This document shows, in pieces, positions 1-7,838 of a stretch of DNA of 28,549 bases; position 1 is the stretch's first letter, and every line of letters starts with the position of its first letter. The position numbers and the translations under genes are program-made. The notes beneath the pieces were generated by a model, which searched no databases, was not told where the DNA came from, and was given only the letters and a program-made list of their open reading frames with translations. The DNA comes from an uncultured Eubacterium sp. (GTDB lineage: Bacteria > Bacillota > Clostridia > Lachnospirales > Lachnospiraceae), in NCBI GenBank assembly GCA_900550135.1, contig URQO01000022.1:1-28549 (forward strand), written 5' to 3'.

Positions 1-131
1 AAAATTTTTTCAGAATCTGTATAGGAAAGATTTCTAACATATTCAATGACCGCTTTCAGATCTTTGGTTTCTGTCAGAACAGACTGACTTTCAATTACCT
101 AATTAAAACCATTATACTAATAAAATAGAAA

Positions 132-175
132 AACCATTCACTTTGGCTACTGTTCAGTCAACATTGTGAATGGTT
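132..175 (-). terminator. Intrinsic terminator after the first BspA-like gene
   Basis: A perfect 10-bp stem pairs 132-141 (AACCATTCAC) with 166-175 (GTGAATGGTT). On the minus strand it is followed by TTTTTCTATTTT, a good U-tract. It lies about 20 bases past the stop of the gene at 195-1169 and fits as its terminator. Bases 1-131 hold no gene I can support. Confidence 0.8.
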
Positions 176-194
176 CTCTCTATTTATCTAAATT

Positions 195-1169
195 TTATTT
201 GTTTTTCTTAACCAATGTAATGGTGTTATCTCCTTTTTCAGATTTAACATAACTTGTAATAAATTCCATTTCAAAAGGAGTTGTAAATGTTTTTATATCC
301 TGTTCGCTTAAATCCTTATTCTTTACAATAACATTTTGTAACTTCAAATAATACAAATTTTCTAAATTTGAATAATCTACCTCAAATCCTTTGCCTTTAG
401 AGATTTTCTTTATTGTCTTTGGTAACACAAGTGTTCTTACGTTATAACAATTGTAAATAAAATTTCCTCCACCCTGGTACACAGAATATAATAATGATTC
501 CATTGTAAATTCAGTACATCCGTCTGCAATAGTGATATTTTTTCTATTTGGTAATCTTACTGTAGTCTTCTTGTCTTTAGTATAAATTATCCCTGTTATG
601 CTAGTGTATTTTGGATCTTTTTTATACACAACATAATTATCTGTGTCATATAATGTTACTGCCTTTATATTTAGTTTTGTAGTAAATCTAATTGTTTTAA
701 CATGTGGCAAAAACGATGGTTCTGCATAAGCTGTAGAATTACAATCAATCTTTTTCCCGGGCATTGTTACTGTTGTTAATTTTGTGCATAGTCCAAAAGC
801 ATCTTTATTAATTGTTTTGATTGCTTTTGGTATTGTTACATTTTTAATTTTAGTACGATAAAAAGCTTTTTTCCCGATTTTTGTTACGCTTTTTCCAATT
901 TTTACTGTTTTAAGATTTTTACAGTTTTCAAAAGCACTCTTGTTAATTGAAGTAACTCCATTTTTTATTACAGCTTTCTTTATTTTTTTATTGCCTTTAA
1001 ACACCATTTTTTTAGGCATATTTCCTTTGCCTTTAATTGTTAAAGTTCCCTTTTTTAAAGTATATGTAACTTTATTTTTTGTTTTTGCCTCTGTTCTAAA
1101 ATTGTAAAATGATGTTACCATCATTGTAACTGCCAATACAACCAAACTTATTTTTAATATTTTCTTCAT
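195..1169 (-). CDS. Secreted BspA-type leucine-rich-repeat protein
   Basis: A 324-residue protein with an N-terminal signal peptide (MKKILK, then a hydrophobic run to about residue 22). Repeats of the LRR_5/BspA type follow, from about residue 60 to 140, with the recurring pattern of a small hydrophobic strand, then SAF/KAF and a C-x-x-L core (for example INKSAFENCKNLKTVKI). The second half keeps isolated repeat-like strands but is less regular. BspA-like proteins of gut Firmicutes are exported and often bind host or matrix proteins; the ligand here is unknown. The protein is very Lys-rich and has no LPXTG or Big domain, so it is probably secreted or held by charge. An in-frame TGA lies one codon before the ATG, so this start is the only good one, yet the nearest Shine-Dalgarno is about 40 bases upstream. 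Confidence 0.85.
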   Translation of the reverse strand: MKKILKISLVVLAVTMMVTSFYNFRTEAKTKNKVTYTLKKGTLTIKGKGNMPKKMVFKGNKKIKKAVIKNGVTSINKSAFENCKNLKTVKIGKSVTKIGKKAFYRTKIKNVTIPKAIKTINKDAFGLCTKLTTVTMPGKKIDCNSTAYAEPSFLPHVKTIRFTTKLNIKAVTLYDTDNYVVYKKDPKYTSITGIIYTKDKKTTVRLPNRKNITIADGCTEFTMESLLYSVYQGGGNFIYNCYNVRTLVLPKTIKKISKGKGFEVDYSNLENLYYLKLQNVIVKNKDLSEQDIKTFTTPFEMEFITSYVKSEKGDNTITLVKKNK

Positions 1170-1345
1170 AGTTCATACGCCACTAATTTCATTCAATTAC
1201 TAGTGGTCTCCTCCTTTCGATTAACCAACATTTTCTAACTGCTACTAATTTGTTTTACTTGCTTTTTATCACTTACCTCCTTTACTGTTTAACCATACAA
1301 AATCTTAAGTTTTTCCAATAATTTCCGTAACTTATATTTAATTAA
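1170..1345 (-). promoter_or_regulatory. Long 5' leader with two Shine-Dalgarno sequences
   Basis: The leader of the 195-1169 gene is about 170 nt if the promoter just upstream is used. It has an orphan AAAGGAGG at 1276-1283 with no useful ATG behind it, and a second GAAAGGAGG at 1210-1218. Between the second site and the ATG, CCACTA and TAGTGG can pair into a hairpin that would bring the ribosome site close to the start. An 8-codon frame (MKLVAYEL) ends in a TGA that overlaps the gene's ATG. What is seen is the motifs; a role in mRNA stability or start control is inference. Confidence 0.5.
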
Positions 1346-1374
1346 ATTATACTTTGCCTTATAATAAAACTCAA
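1346..1374 (-). promoter_or_regulatory. Sigma-A-type promoter for the first BspA-like gene
   Basis: On the minus strand, TTGAGT (1369-1374), a 17-base spacer and a consensus TATAAT (1346-1351) form a near-ideal housekeeping promoter. Transcription would begin near 1339 and read into the 195-1169 gene. It lies just past the stop of the deacetylase gene at 1406, so the two minus-strand genes are probably separate units. Confidence 0.75.
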
Positions 1375-1405
1375 TATTTAATTGCTAACTTGTCACTAAC
1401 GCTTT

Positions 1406-2134
1406 TTAATTATACCTTGATTTTTCAATTACCTTTTTACTGTTTAATTTGTCAATGGTAACAAATTCATACCCTTGGCTTTGCAGTTTGTCTATTATAA
1501 TAAATGCTGCATTTACAGATGTTTTAAATATGTCGTGAAGTAAAATAACATCACCATCTGTTGTATTTTTTATAACACGTCTTGCCACAATTGACGCATT
1601 TTGGTCCTTCCAGTCTTCAGGATCTACACTCCATAAAACTATAGACATATCTGTTTCTTTAAATATTCTCTCATCCCAATCTCCATAAGGAGGGCGTATG
1701 TATTTAGGTTTCTTCCCTGTTATTTCCTTTATGGCATTGTTTGTATCTTCAATTTCTTTTATAGCCTTTTTGTAGTTAGTCTTTTTAAGGTCAACATGAG
1801 TATAGGTGTGATTTCCAATAATGTGGCCTTCCTTTGCCATTCTTTTTACCACATCTTTGCTGTACTGAATTTCCTGACCAGTCAAAAAGAACGTAGCTTT
1901 TACACCACGTTCTTTTAATCCATCTAACAGTATCTTAGTGTAAACAGTGCTTGGACCATCATCAAAAGTAATGGCTACTTTAGGTCTTTTAACCTGAGCG
2001 GAAGCCCTGACTACATTTTCAAATGTTTCCTGCTGTCTATCCTGTCTGTTATTATTTTTTATGTTTATCACTATACAAAACACAATAACTATTGTACCAA
2101 GCAAAACAAATAATTTCAAATTCAACTTTTTCAC
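1406..2134 (-). CDS. Membrane-anchored polysaccharide deacetylase (NodB/PgdA family)
   Basis: A 242-residue protein with a short cytoplasmic N-terminus, one hydrophobic anchor (about residues 8-25) and an extracellular NodB-homology domain from about residue 50. The metal-dependent deacetylase motifs are all visible: TFDDGP (catalytic base Asp and metal-binding Asp), HTYTH (two metal His), RPPYGD, a DPEDW block and LLHD near the C-terminus. The family removes acetyl groups from peptidoglycan or other GlcNAc polymers; the exact substrate cannot be read from sequence. The start is a GTG with an AAGGTTGG-like site upstream. It is 56 bases downstream of the metal ATPase gene, with no clear terminator between them. 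Confidence 0.88.
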   Translation of the reverse strand: MKKLNLKLFVLLGTIVIVFCIVINIKNNNRQDRQQETFENVVRASAQVKRPKVAITFDDGPSTVYTKILLDGLKERGVKATFFLTGQEIQYSKDVVKRMAKEGHIIGNHTYTHVDLKKTNYKKAIKEIEDTNNAIKEITGKKPKYIRPPYGDWDERIFKETDMSIVLWSVDPEDWKDQNASIVARRVIKNTTDGDVILLHDIFKTSVNAAFIIIDKLQSQGYEFVTIDKLNSKKVIEKSRYN

Positions 2135-2190
2135 ACATTACCAACCTTATACCTGTTAATAATATTTATGAAAGTCTATTTAAAATTATT

Positions 2191-4338
2191 CTATTTTCCT
2201 GCTCTCATTGCATTTAGAATTGCAACTACACATACACCAACATCTGCAAATACTGCTGCCCACATTGATGCAATACCAATTGCTGCCAAAATCAATACCA
2301 ATATTTTAATTGCCAATGCAAAAACAATATTTTGTTTTGCAATTCCAATGGTCTTTCTTGCAATCTTCATTGCTTTTGATATGTTTTTAGGGTTATCATC
2401 CATAAGTACAATATCTGCTGCTTCAATTGCTGCGTCACTACCCATGGCACCCATTGCAATACCAACATCAGCTCTTGCAAGTACCGGTGCATCATTTACA
2501 CCATCACCTACAAATGCCAATGAATTGCTTTCTTTTAGTAACTGCTCCACATGATTTACTTTATCACCCGGAAGTAACTCTGCATATACCTTATCAAGTC
2601 CAAGTTCCTTTGCAATTTTTTCTGCAATTTCCTTTTTATCACCTGTCAGCATTACAGTATGTTTTACACCCATTTTTTTAAGGTTTTCTATTGCTTCTTT
2701 TGATGTAGCCTTTACTCTGTCTTCTATTACAACATATCCTAAATACTGTCCGTCTACTGCAACATAAACAACTGTTCCAACTTCATTTGTATCTTCATAA
2801 ACAATGTTAAACTGTTTTAAAAGTTTGCTATTTCCTGCTAAAATTTCACTACCGTCTAATGTAGCCCTGATACCTTTTCCGTGAATATCTTCCACAGAAA
2901 TTTCCTTCTGTCTTCCTTCTAACTGTTCAAAAGCTACCTTGTCACGTTTCTTAAATTCTTCTTTTATCAGACTTGCAATAGGATGATTTGAATACATCTC
3001 TGCAATTGATGCAACCTTAAAAAATTCAGTTTCGTCAACTTTTGAATTTATTTTACTTACATGAAATACACCTTCTGTAAGAGTTCCTGTCTTATCAAAT
3101 ACCACTGTGTCACAGTTTGCAATAATCTCAAGATAGTTGCTTCCTTTTACCAATACACCTTTTGTTGATGCAGCACCAATGCCTGCAAAGAAAGAAAGTG
3201 GTACTGAAATAACCAATGCACAAGGGCATGAAACAACTAAGAATGTTAAAGCTCTGTAAATCCAATCATTCCATACGCCATAAAAGTCTGTAATGCTTGC
3301 GCCCAAGATTACATTAATAATTGGTGGAATAATTGCTATGGCAACAGCTGCTCCAACTACTATTGGAGTGTAAATTTTTGCAAATCTTGTAATAAATCTT
3401 TCTGTTTTTGCTTTTTTGCTGCTAGCATTTTCCACAAGTTCCAAAATCTTTGAAACTGTTGATTCACCAAATGCTTTTGTAACTTTGATTGTCAATGCGC
3501 CACTAATGCTAATAGAGCCACTGATAACAGGATCTTGTGGTACAACTTCTCTTGGAAGGCTTTCGCCTGTAAGACTTGCTGTATCAAGTGTGCCGTTACC
3601 TTCAATAATTGTTCCGTCAAGTGGAACTTTTTCGCCCGGCTTTACAATAATTGTATCGCCAACTTTTACCTTATCAGGATCTATCTTTTCAATAGTTCCG
3701 TCTTTTCTTAAAATATTGGCATAATCAGGTCTTATATCCATTAATTCTGTAATGGAATCTCTTGATTTGTCTACGGCGTAATCCTGGAATAATTCACCAA
3801 CCATGTAGAATAACATAACTGCACATGCTTCAGGATATTCTCCAACAAAGAATGCTCCAAGACTGGCCACTGACATCAAAAACTGTTCGTCCAGTGCTTT
3901 TCCTTTGAACAGATTCTTTATGGCATTTATAACTATATCCCTTGCTGAAAGCAAATATATCAGTAAAAACACTATTAACTCAACTGTGTCCATTGTTTCT
4001 TTACTAACTGATGTAAACAGTCCCAATTTTTCAAAAATATTAAACTCAAATAAAACAAATGCAATAAGAAATACAACTACACCTGCAATTGTTTTGTTCT
4101 TTTCAATCTCTACACCATCTTCACAGCAATCGCAGCCATGTCCGTGACTGTGTCCATGTTCATGTCCACAACAGCATCCGTCATGGTCTTGATGATGGTC
4201 GTGGTGTTCCTGTTCACAGCAGTCATGGTCATGCTGATTATGTTCATGATTGTGCTTATGATTACAGCAATCGTCGTTATGACCATGTTCATGATTACAA
4301 CATTGATTTTTATGTTTTTTCTTTTCTAAAAAGCTCAT
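2191..4338 (-). CDS. His-rich P1B-type heavy-metal ATPase (Zn/Cd efflux type)
   Basis: A 715-residue cation pump. Residues 1-75 are an exceptional metal-binding tail with about twenty His and a dozen Cys (CCNHEH, GHEHGHSHGHG, CDCCED) in place of a folded HMA domain. The P-type core follows: TGES (about 257-260), CPC in the transport helix (371-373), the phosphorylation site DKTGTLT (Asp about 415), SNHPIA, and GDGVNDAP in the hinge. The C-terminal helix has FADVGV, whose Asp matches the ZntA/CadA-type Zn2+/Cd2+/Pb2+ site. Family knowledge therefore favours divalent export over Cu+. AGGAGG sits just before the ATG. The ArsR/SmtB gene is 49 bases upstream in the same orientation, so the pair is almost certainly one metal-induced operon. 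Confidence 0.93.
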   Translation of the reverse strand: MSFLEKKKHKNQCCNHEHGHNDDCCNHKHNHEHNQHDHDCCEQEHHDHHQDHDGCCCGHEHGHSHGHGCDCCEDGVEIEKNKTIAGVVVFLIAFVLFEFNIFEKLGLFTSVSKETMDTVELIVFLLIYLLSARDIVINAIKNLFKGKALDEQFLMSVASLGAFFVGEYPEACAVMLFYMVGELFQDYAVDKSRDSITELMDIRPDYANILRKDGTIEKIDPDKVKVGDTIIVKPGEKVPLDGTIIEGNGTLDTASLTGESLPREVVPQDPVISGSISISGALTIKVTKAFGESTVSKILELVENASSKKAKTERFITRFAKIYTPIVVGAAVAIAIIPPIINVILGASITDFYGVWNDWIYRALTFLVVSCPCALVISVPLSFFAGIGAASTKGVLVKGSNYLEIIANCDTVVFDKTGTLTEGVFHVSKINSKVDETEFFKVASIAEMYSNHPIASLIKEEFKKRDKVAFEQLEGRQKEISVEDIHGKGIRATLDGSEILAGNSKLLKQFNIVYEDTNEVGTVVYVAVDGQYLGYVVIEDRVKATSKEAIENLKKMGVKHTVMLTGDKKEIAEKIAKELGLDKVYAELLPGDKVNHVEQLLKESNSLAFVGDGVNDAPVLARADVGIAMGAMGSDAAIEAADIVLMDDNPKNISKAMKIARKTIGIAKQNIVFALAIKILVLILAAIGIASMWAAVFADVGVCVVAILNAMRAGK

Positions 4339-4387
4339 CTCTTTTCCTCCTAAATTTTTTATTTTTTCGTTAATTCTATTTTTGTGT

Positions 4388-4741
4388 TCATTCCATTACA
4401 TGCTCTAAACCGCCATTTAAAATTGACTGGATATGGTCATCATCTAAAGAATAATATATAGTTTTCCCTTCTTTTCTATACTTTACCAGTCGCATCTGTT
4501 TTAATATTCTAAGTTGATGAGACACAGCGGATTGTGTAAGTCCAAGTCCCTGCCACAAATCACATACACAAAGTTCACTGCCTGCTAATGCATATAAAAT
4601 TTTAATTCTAGTGGAATCAGCGAAAACCTTAAAAAACTCTGCAAGATCACACAATGTTCCCTCATCAGGCATTGTGTCAGTCATTTTTTCAATATTGTCA
4701 TGATGATATTCACCACAACAGCTTTCTATCTCTTCCGGCAT
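4388..4741 (-). CDS. ArsR/SmtB-family metal-sensing repressor
   Basis: A winged-helix repressor of 117 residues from the preferred ATG. It has the ELCVCDL block (the Cys-containing helix of CadC-like sensors), a recognition helix LTQSAVSHQLRILKQM, a wing around YRKEGKTIYYSL, and a C-terminal DDDH...LEHV helix that matches the alpha-5 Zn site of SmtB/CzrA. The N-terminal CCGEYHHD adds possible ligands. An ATG 13 codons upstream (4778-4780) is in frame, but it lies inside the operator and at the expected transcription start. The ATG at 4739-4741 has AAAGGAG at ideal spacing, so I chose it. It should repress its own operon with the ATPase and release on Zn, Cd or similar metals. Confidence 0.92.
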   Translation of the reverse strand: MPEEIESCCGEYHHDNIEKMTDTMPDEGTLCDLAEFFKVFADSTRIKILYALAGSELCVCDLWQGLGLTQSAVSHQLRILKQMRLVKYRKEGKTIYYSLDDDHIQSILNGGLEHVME

Positions 4742-4760
4742 TACAGTCTCCTTTCTTGAA

Positions 4761-4784
4761 ACATATGAATAATTGTTCATATGT
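4761..4784. promoter_or_regulatory. Operator palindrome for the ArsR/SmtB repressor
   Basis: A perfect inverted repeat of 9-bp arms, ACATATGAA (4761-4769) and TTCATATGT (4776-4784), with a 6-base centre. Its core resembles the ATATGAAC...TTCATAT operators bound by SmtB/CzrA/CadC proteins. It starts two bases after the -10 box and covers the expected transcription start, where a bound repressor would block initiation. Confidence 0.82.
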
Positions 4785-4785
4785 T

Positions 4786-4814
4786 ATTGTAGTATTATGT
4801 ATTACTATTGTCAA
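4786..4814 (-). promoter_or_regulatory. Promoter of the metal-efflux operon
   Basis: Consensus TTGACA (4809-4814), a 17-base spacer and TACAAT (4786-4791) on the minus strand. The operator palindrome follows directly. This is the strongest promoter-like sequence in the window. Bases 4815-4935 hold nothing else that I can identify. Confidence 0.85.
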
Positions 4815-4935
4815 TACCTGTTAGTATTTATTTAAACTGTACTGAGAAATTTGTTTTACCAGTTGGATTATTAAATATTTACTTTATCAAATTTTAAGAT
4901 ATCTATACCTATCAATTTGTAAATTGAAAAAAATC

Positions 4936-5007
4936 AAAAATCTCCCAAATCTTCCACATATTCCAACATTAATGTAGTTGGTAAGGGTGGAAAATTCGAG
5001 AGATTTT
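4936..5007 (-). terminator. Terminator after the large BspA-like gene
   Basis: A long interrupted hairpin: AAAATCTC pairs with GAGATTTT (5000-5007), TTCCAC (4952-4957) with GTGGAA (4987-4992), and CCAAC (4963-4967) with GTTGG (4977-4981). On the minus strand it ends in TTTTTGATTTTTTT. It begins about 10 bases past the stop at 5018. Confidence 0.78.
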
Positions 5008-5017
5008 CAACTTATAT

Positions 5018-6970
5018 TTATTTTACTGTAATTTTAATTTTATAGCTTTTCTTTACTGCTTTTTTTCCAGCAATTATTATATTCTCATATGTGAAGTCTT
5101 TTATGATATAACTTTCCGGTGCAGTACGCAATGTAACAGTCACTACTGCTGAGCCTTTTTTTAGTGCCTTGATTTTTCCATTTTTTGAAACTTTTATTAC
5201 ATTTTTATCAGAAGATATGTAATTTAAAATTTGATTTTTTACCATACCTTTTACATTGTTATTAATAGTAGCTTTTGTAATTATTTTCTTTGATTTGCCT
5301 TTTCTAACAGTTAACTTTCTTTTTCCGCTGATTCTTGTTACATCACAACTATTGTACTTATATTTTTTATTATTTTTCACAATATGTATTTTTGCACAAT
5401 AATTCTTTCCGGTTTTATCTTTTTCCAAATACTCTGATTTTACCACTTTTGTTTTTTTATCAAAAATTTTTGTGCTCATTCTTTCAACAGAATCCGGAAC
5501 TTTTACTTTACGTAAATTATTGTTTGCAAATGCATTTTCTGCAATATTATTAAGTCTTTTATTCAATGTAACACTAATTAATCCACAATTTGAAAAAGCA
5601 TTTTTGCCAATTCTTAATGTATTAACCGGCAATTTTATTTTTGAAAGCAAAACATCGTTTTCAAATGCATTCTCATCTATACTTTGTATGTTGTCATGCC
5701 ATTTTATATTTTTTAGTTTTTTACATTTTGCAAAACTCCATGGACCAATAATTTTAATGTTCTTAGGTATAACTATTTCTTCTAAACCTGCACAGTTATA
5801 GAATGCTTTACTTTCAATTACATTATTTTTTTTATTGTCTGAAATTTTCCAACTTTTTACATATCCATTTTGATTTGCTCCAAAACTTGTGGTAACCGTT
5901 GATGGTTCTGTATAATTAATATCTTTCTTTTCCTTTGGATAAATTAATAACCGCGTTTTATCTTTGTTAAACACTACACCATCGACAGATGAAAATTCTT
6001 TATTATCCGGAGAAATATGATATTTCTCAACTTTAAGATTTTCATCAATCACGCTAACATATTTTGGTACAACAATTGTTTTTATATTTTCTCTTGCACC
6101 GTCAAGACTACTGATCATTTCTACTTTATTGCCATCCAGACTTTCAGGGATATTTATTGTACTTTCATTTCCTGTGTAACCACATATAGTTGCGCCATAT
6201 GCTGAAAGTTTGTACTTAAAATTTCCACTTGTATAAACGCTGTAAGGTTCTTTTGTAGTTATTAATCTATTGTCAACATACACACATATTGTAGCTTCTG
6301 TTTTTCCATTTATTTCTTTTAATAAATTTTCTACAACACTTTCATTATTTACATGAATATTTATTTGCTTAATTTTAGGAGATAATAAGTCTTCTCCAAT
6401 TTTTGGAACGTTGTTACCCTGCAAATAAATATCAGTAAGTTTAGTTGCCCCATTAAATGCACATTGATCTAACTCTTTAATGTTTTTCGAAACAACAATT
6501 TTCTTTGTATTTGATCTGTTAAAAGCATATCTTTCTATGTATGTCACACTGTCAGGAATTTCAAATTCTGTATATCCACCTAATGCACTTAACAATTTTG
6601 TCTGTTTTTTATTCAGCACCATATTGTTTTTCACACTTAAATATTTGTTATTTTTGTTTACTTTTACCTTCTTCAACTTTTTGTTTCCAGCCAAATCAAT
6701 ATCCGAAACATATCTTGAAATTTCAAGTTCTTTCAAATTTTTTGCTTTTTTCAAATAAACTCTTCTAACTTTTATACCTTTAACTTTTTCTGCTATTTGT
6801 CCTTTAGCATTCTTTCCTACATAATAATATGCTGTCATCTCTTTGTATGAAGTCTTTTCATACTTGAAATTTTTGTATTTTATATAATTGTGCCCTTCTC
6901 CATATACTAACAATGTTGATGATAAGGTAAGTGACATTACTAAAATAGTTGCTATTATCTTCTTAATCAT
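5018..6970 (-). CDS. Large BspA-type LRR surface protein with C-terminal Big domain
   Basis: A 650-residue exported protein with a signal peptide of about 25 residues (cleavage near VYGEG). Two LRR_5/BspA repeat blocks follow, at about residues 70-200 and 370-510, containing typical SAF/KAF...C..L repeats (SKAFYNCAGLEEIVIPKNI, ENAFENDVLLSKIKLP). From about residue 560 there is a bacterial Ig-like Big_2 domain (SSDKNVIKVSKNGKIKALKKG, then SAVVTVTL). No sortase motif is present, so retention on the wall is unexplained. The first 230 residues align along their length with the next gene upstream (7088-7837), including the shared LSALGGY. The SD is GAAAGGAAG, at normal spacing. The function is probably adhesion or matrix binding, by family only. 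Confidence 0.87.
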   Translation of the reverse strand: MIKKIIATILVMSLTLSSTLLVYGEGHNYIKYKNFKYEKTSYKEMTAYYYVGKNAKGQIAEKVKGIKVRRVYLKKAKNLKELEISRYVSDIDLAGNKKLKKVKVNKNNKYLSVKNNMVLNKKQTKLLSALGGYTEFEIPDSVTYIERYAFNRSNTKKIVVSKNIKELDQCAFNGATKLTDIYLQGNNVPKIGEDLLSPKIKQINIHVNNESVVENLLKEINGKTEATICVYVDNRLITTKEPYSVYTSGNFKYKLSAYGATICGYTGNESTINIPESLDGNKVEMISSLDGARENIKTIVVPKYVSVIDENLKVEKYHISPDNKEFSSVDGVVFNKDKTRLLIYPKEKKDINYTEPSTVTTSFGANQNGYVKSWKISDNKKNNVIESKAFYNCAGLEEIVIPKNIKIIGPWSFAKCKKLKNIKWHDNIQSIDENAFENDVLLSKIKLPVNTLRIGKNAFSNCGLISVTLNKRLNNIAENAFANNNLRKVKVPDSVERMSTKIFDKKTKVVKSEYLEKDKTGKNYCAKIHIVKNNKKYKYNSCDVTRISGKRKLTVRKGKSKKIITKATINNNVKGMVKNQILNYISSDKNVIKVSKNGKIKALKKGSAVVTVTLRTAPESYIIKDFTYENIIIAGKKAVKKSYKIKITVK

Positions 6971-7087
6971 TCTTCAACTTCCTTTCGTTATATTTTTATT
7001 ATTTATAAACTACGGTTCCTCATCCAGAAATCAGGCTATAATTTACAATTTGTAAAACAAATCACTTTATTCAAGATTTCTTCACAC

Positions 7088-7837
7088 TTAATTATTATTT
7101 AATAAATATTTAAAAACCTGATCATATATACATTTTTTTCCAACATATATTTTTCCATGAAAATCCTGCTTATCTATTAATTGATCGTATAATTCTTTTG
7201 CTATTTTTTCGTTTTTAACTGTTATTTTCAATACTTTTTTTCCAGGGAAAAAAAATGTATCCGGTTCTATTTTGGGGCAGAAATTTCCTTTAAAAATCAA
7301 TTCTTTAAGATTTTTACATAAATAACCATCACCAAAAACAGAACTACTCATTTTTTTGACATTTTTTCCAAATATTATTTTTTTAAAATTAACGTTTTCC
7401 AATGCACCTACAGTTATTTTTTCAACACTGTCAGGAACAGTTATCACTTTGTATCCTCCAAGTGCACTTAACATTTTTGTTTTCTTTTTGTTTAGAATAG
7501 TTTTTTGTTTTACACATAAATATTTATTTTTTTTGTCTATTGTTACTTTTTTTAATTTTTTGTTTCTTGCTACAACTATAGTTTTTACATACCTTGAAAC
7601 TTTTAATTTTTTCAAATTTGGAGCTTTATACAAAAACACATCCCTTACTTTTTCTCCCTCTATTTTTGCAGGAATGGTAGCCGTAGTTTTTTTACCTACA
7701 TAATAATTGATTTCTTTTCCATCTACATTATATCTGAATCCGTTACATGTTTTATAATTAATACCCTCTGCATCTGTTATCATCGTTGATGATATTGTTA
7801 TAATCGTTGCCATAATCATACACACTATTCTTTTCAT
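7088..7837 (-). CDS. Short BspA-like LRR protein, paralogue of its neighbour
   Basis: A 249-residue protein with a signal peptide (to about residue 23, TDAEG) and a single BspA-like repeat block. It corresponds to the N-terminal third of the 650-residue neighbour at 5018-6970: the two share NKKLKKV, KNKYL, the stretch LNKK-T-(K/L)-LSALGGY and the (V/I)PDSV strand. It has no second repeat block and no Big domain. It therefore looks like a tandem duplicate that was later shortened, or the short ancestor. AAGGAG is in the end of the preceding protease-like gene, whose stop is one base before this ATG, so the two are translationally linked. Confidence 0.85.
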   Translation of the reverse strand: MKRIVCMIMATIITISSTMITDAEGINYKTCNGFRYNVDGKEINYYVGKKTTATIPAKIEGEKVRDVFLYKAPNLKKLKVSRYVKTIVVARNKKLKKVTIDKKNKYLCVKQKTILNKKKTKMLSALGGYKVITVPDSVEKITVGALENVNFKKIIFGKNVKKMSSSVFGDGYLCKNLKELIFKGNFCPKIEPDTFFFPGKKVLKITVKNEKIAKELYDQLIDKQDFHGKIYVGKKCIYDQVFKYLLNNN

Positions 7838-7838
7838 A

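Noticed and set aside
3..98. A minus-strand open stretch of about 32 codons (VIESQSVLTETKDLKAV..., running off the left edge)
   Set aside because: It has a stop just before it, no usable start codon and no ribosome site, so it is at best a gene fragment. I cannot support a call.
2168..2681. Plus-strand open frames opposite the metal ATPase, and a His/Met/Thr-rich set opposite its His-rich tail
   Set aside because: They are antisense shadows of a well-supported gene. Their odd composition follows from the repeated CAT/ATG-like codons of the tail.
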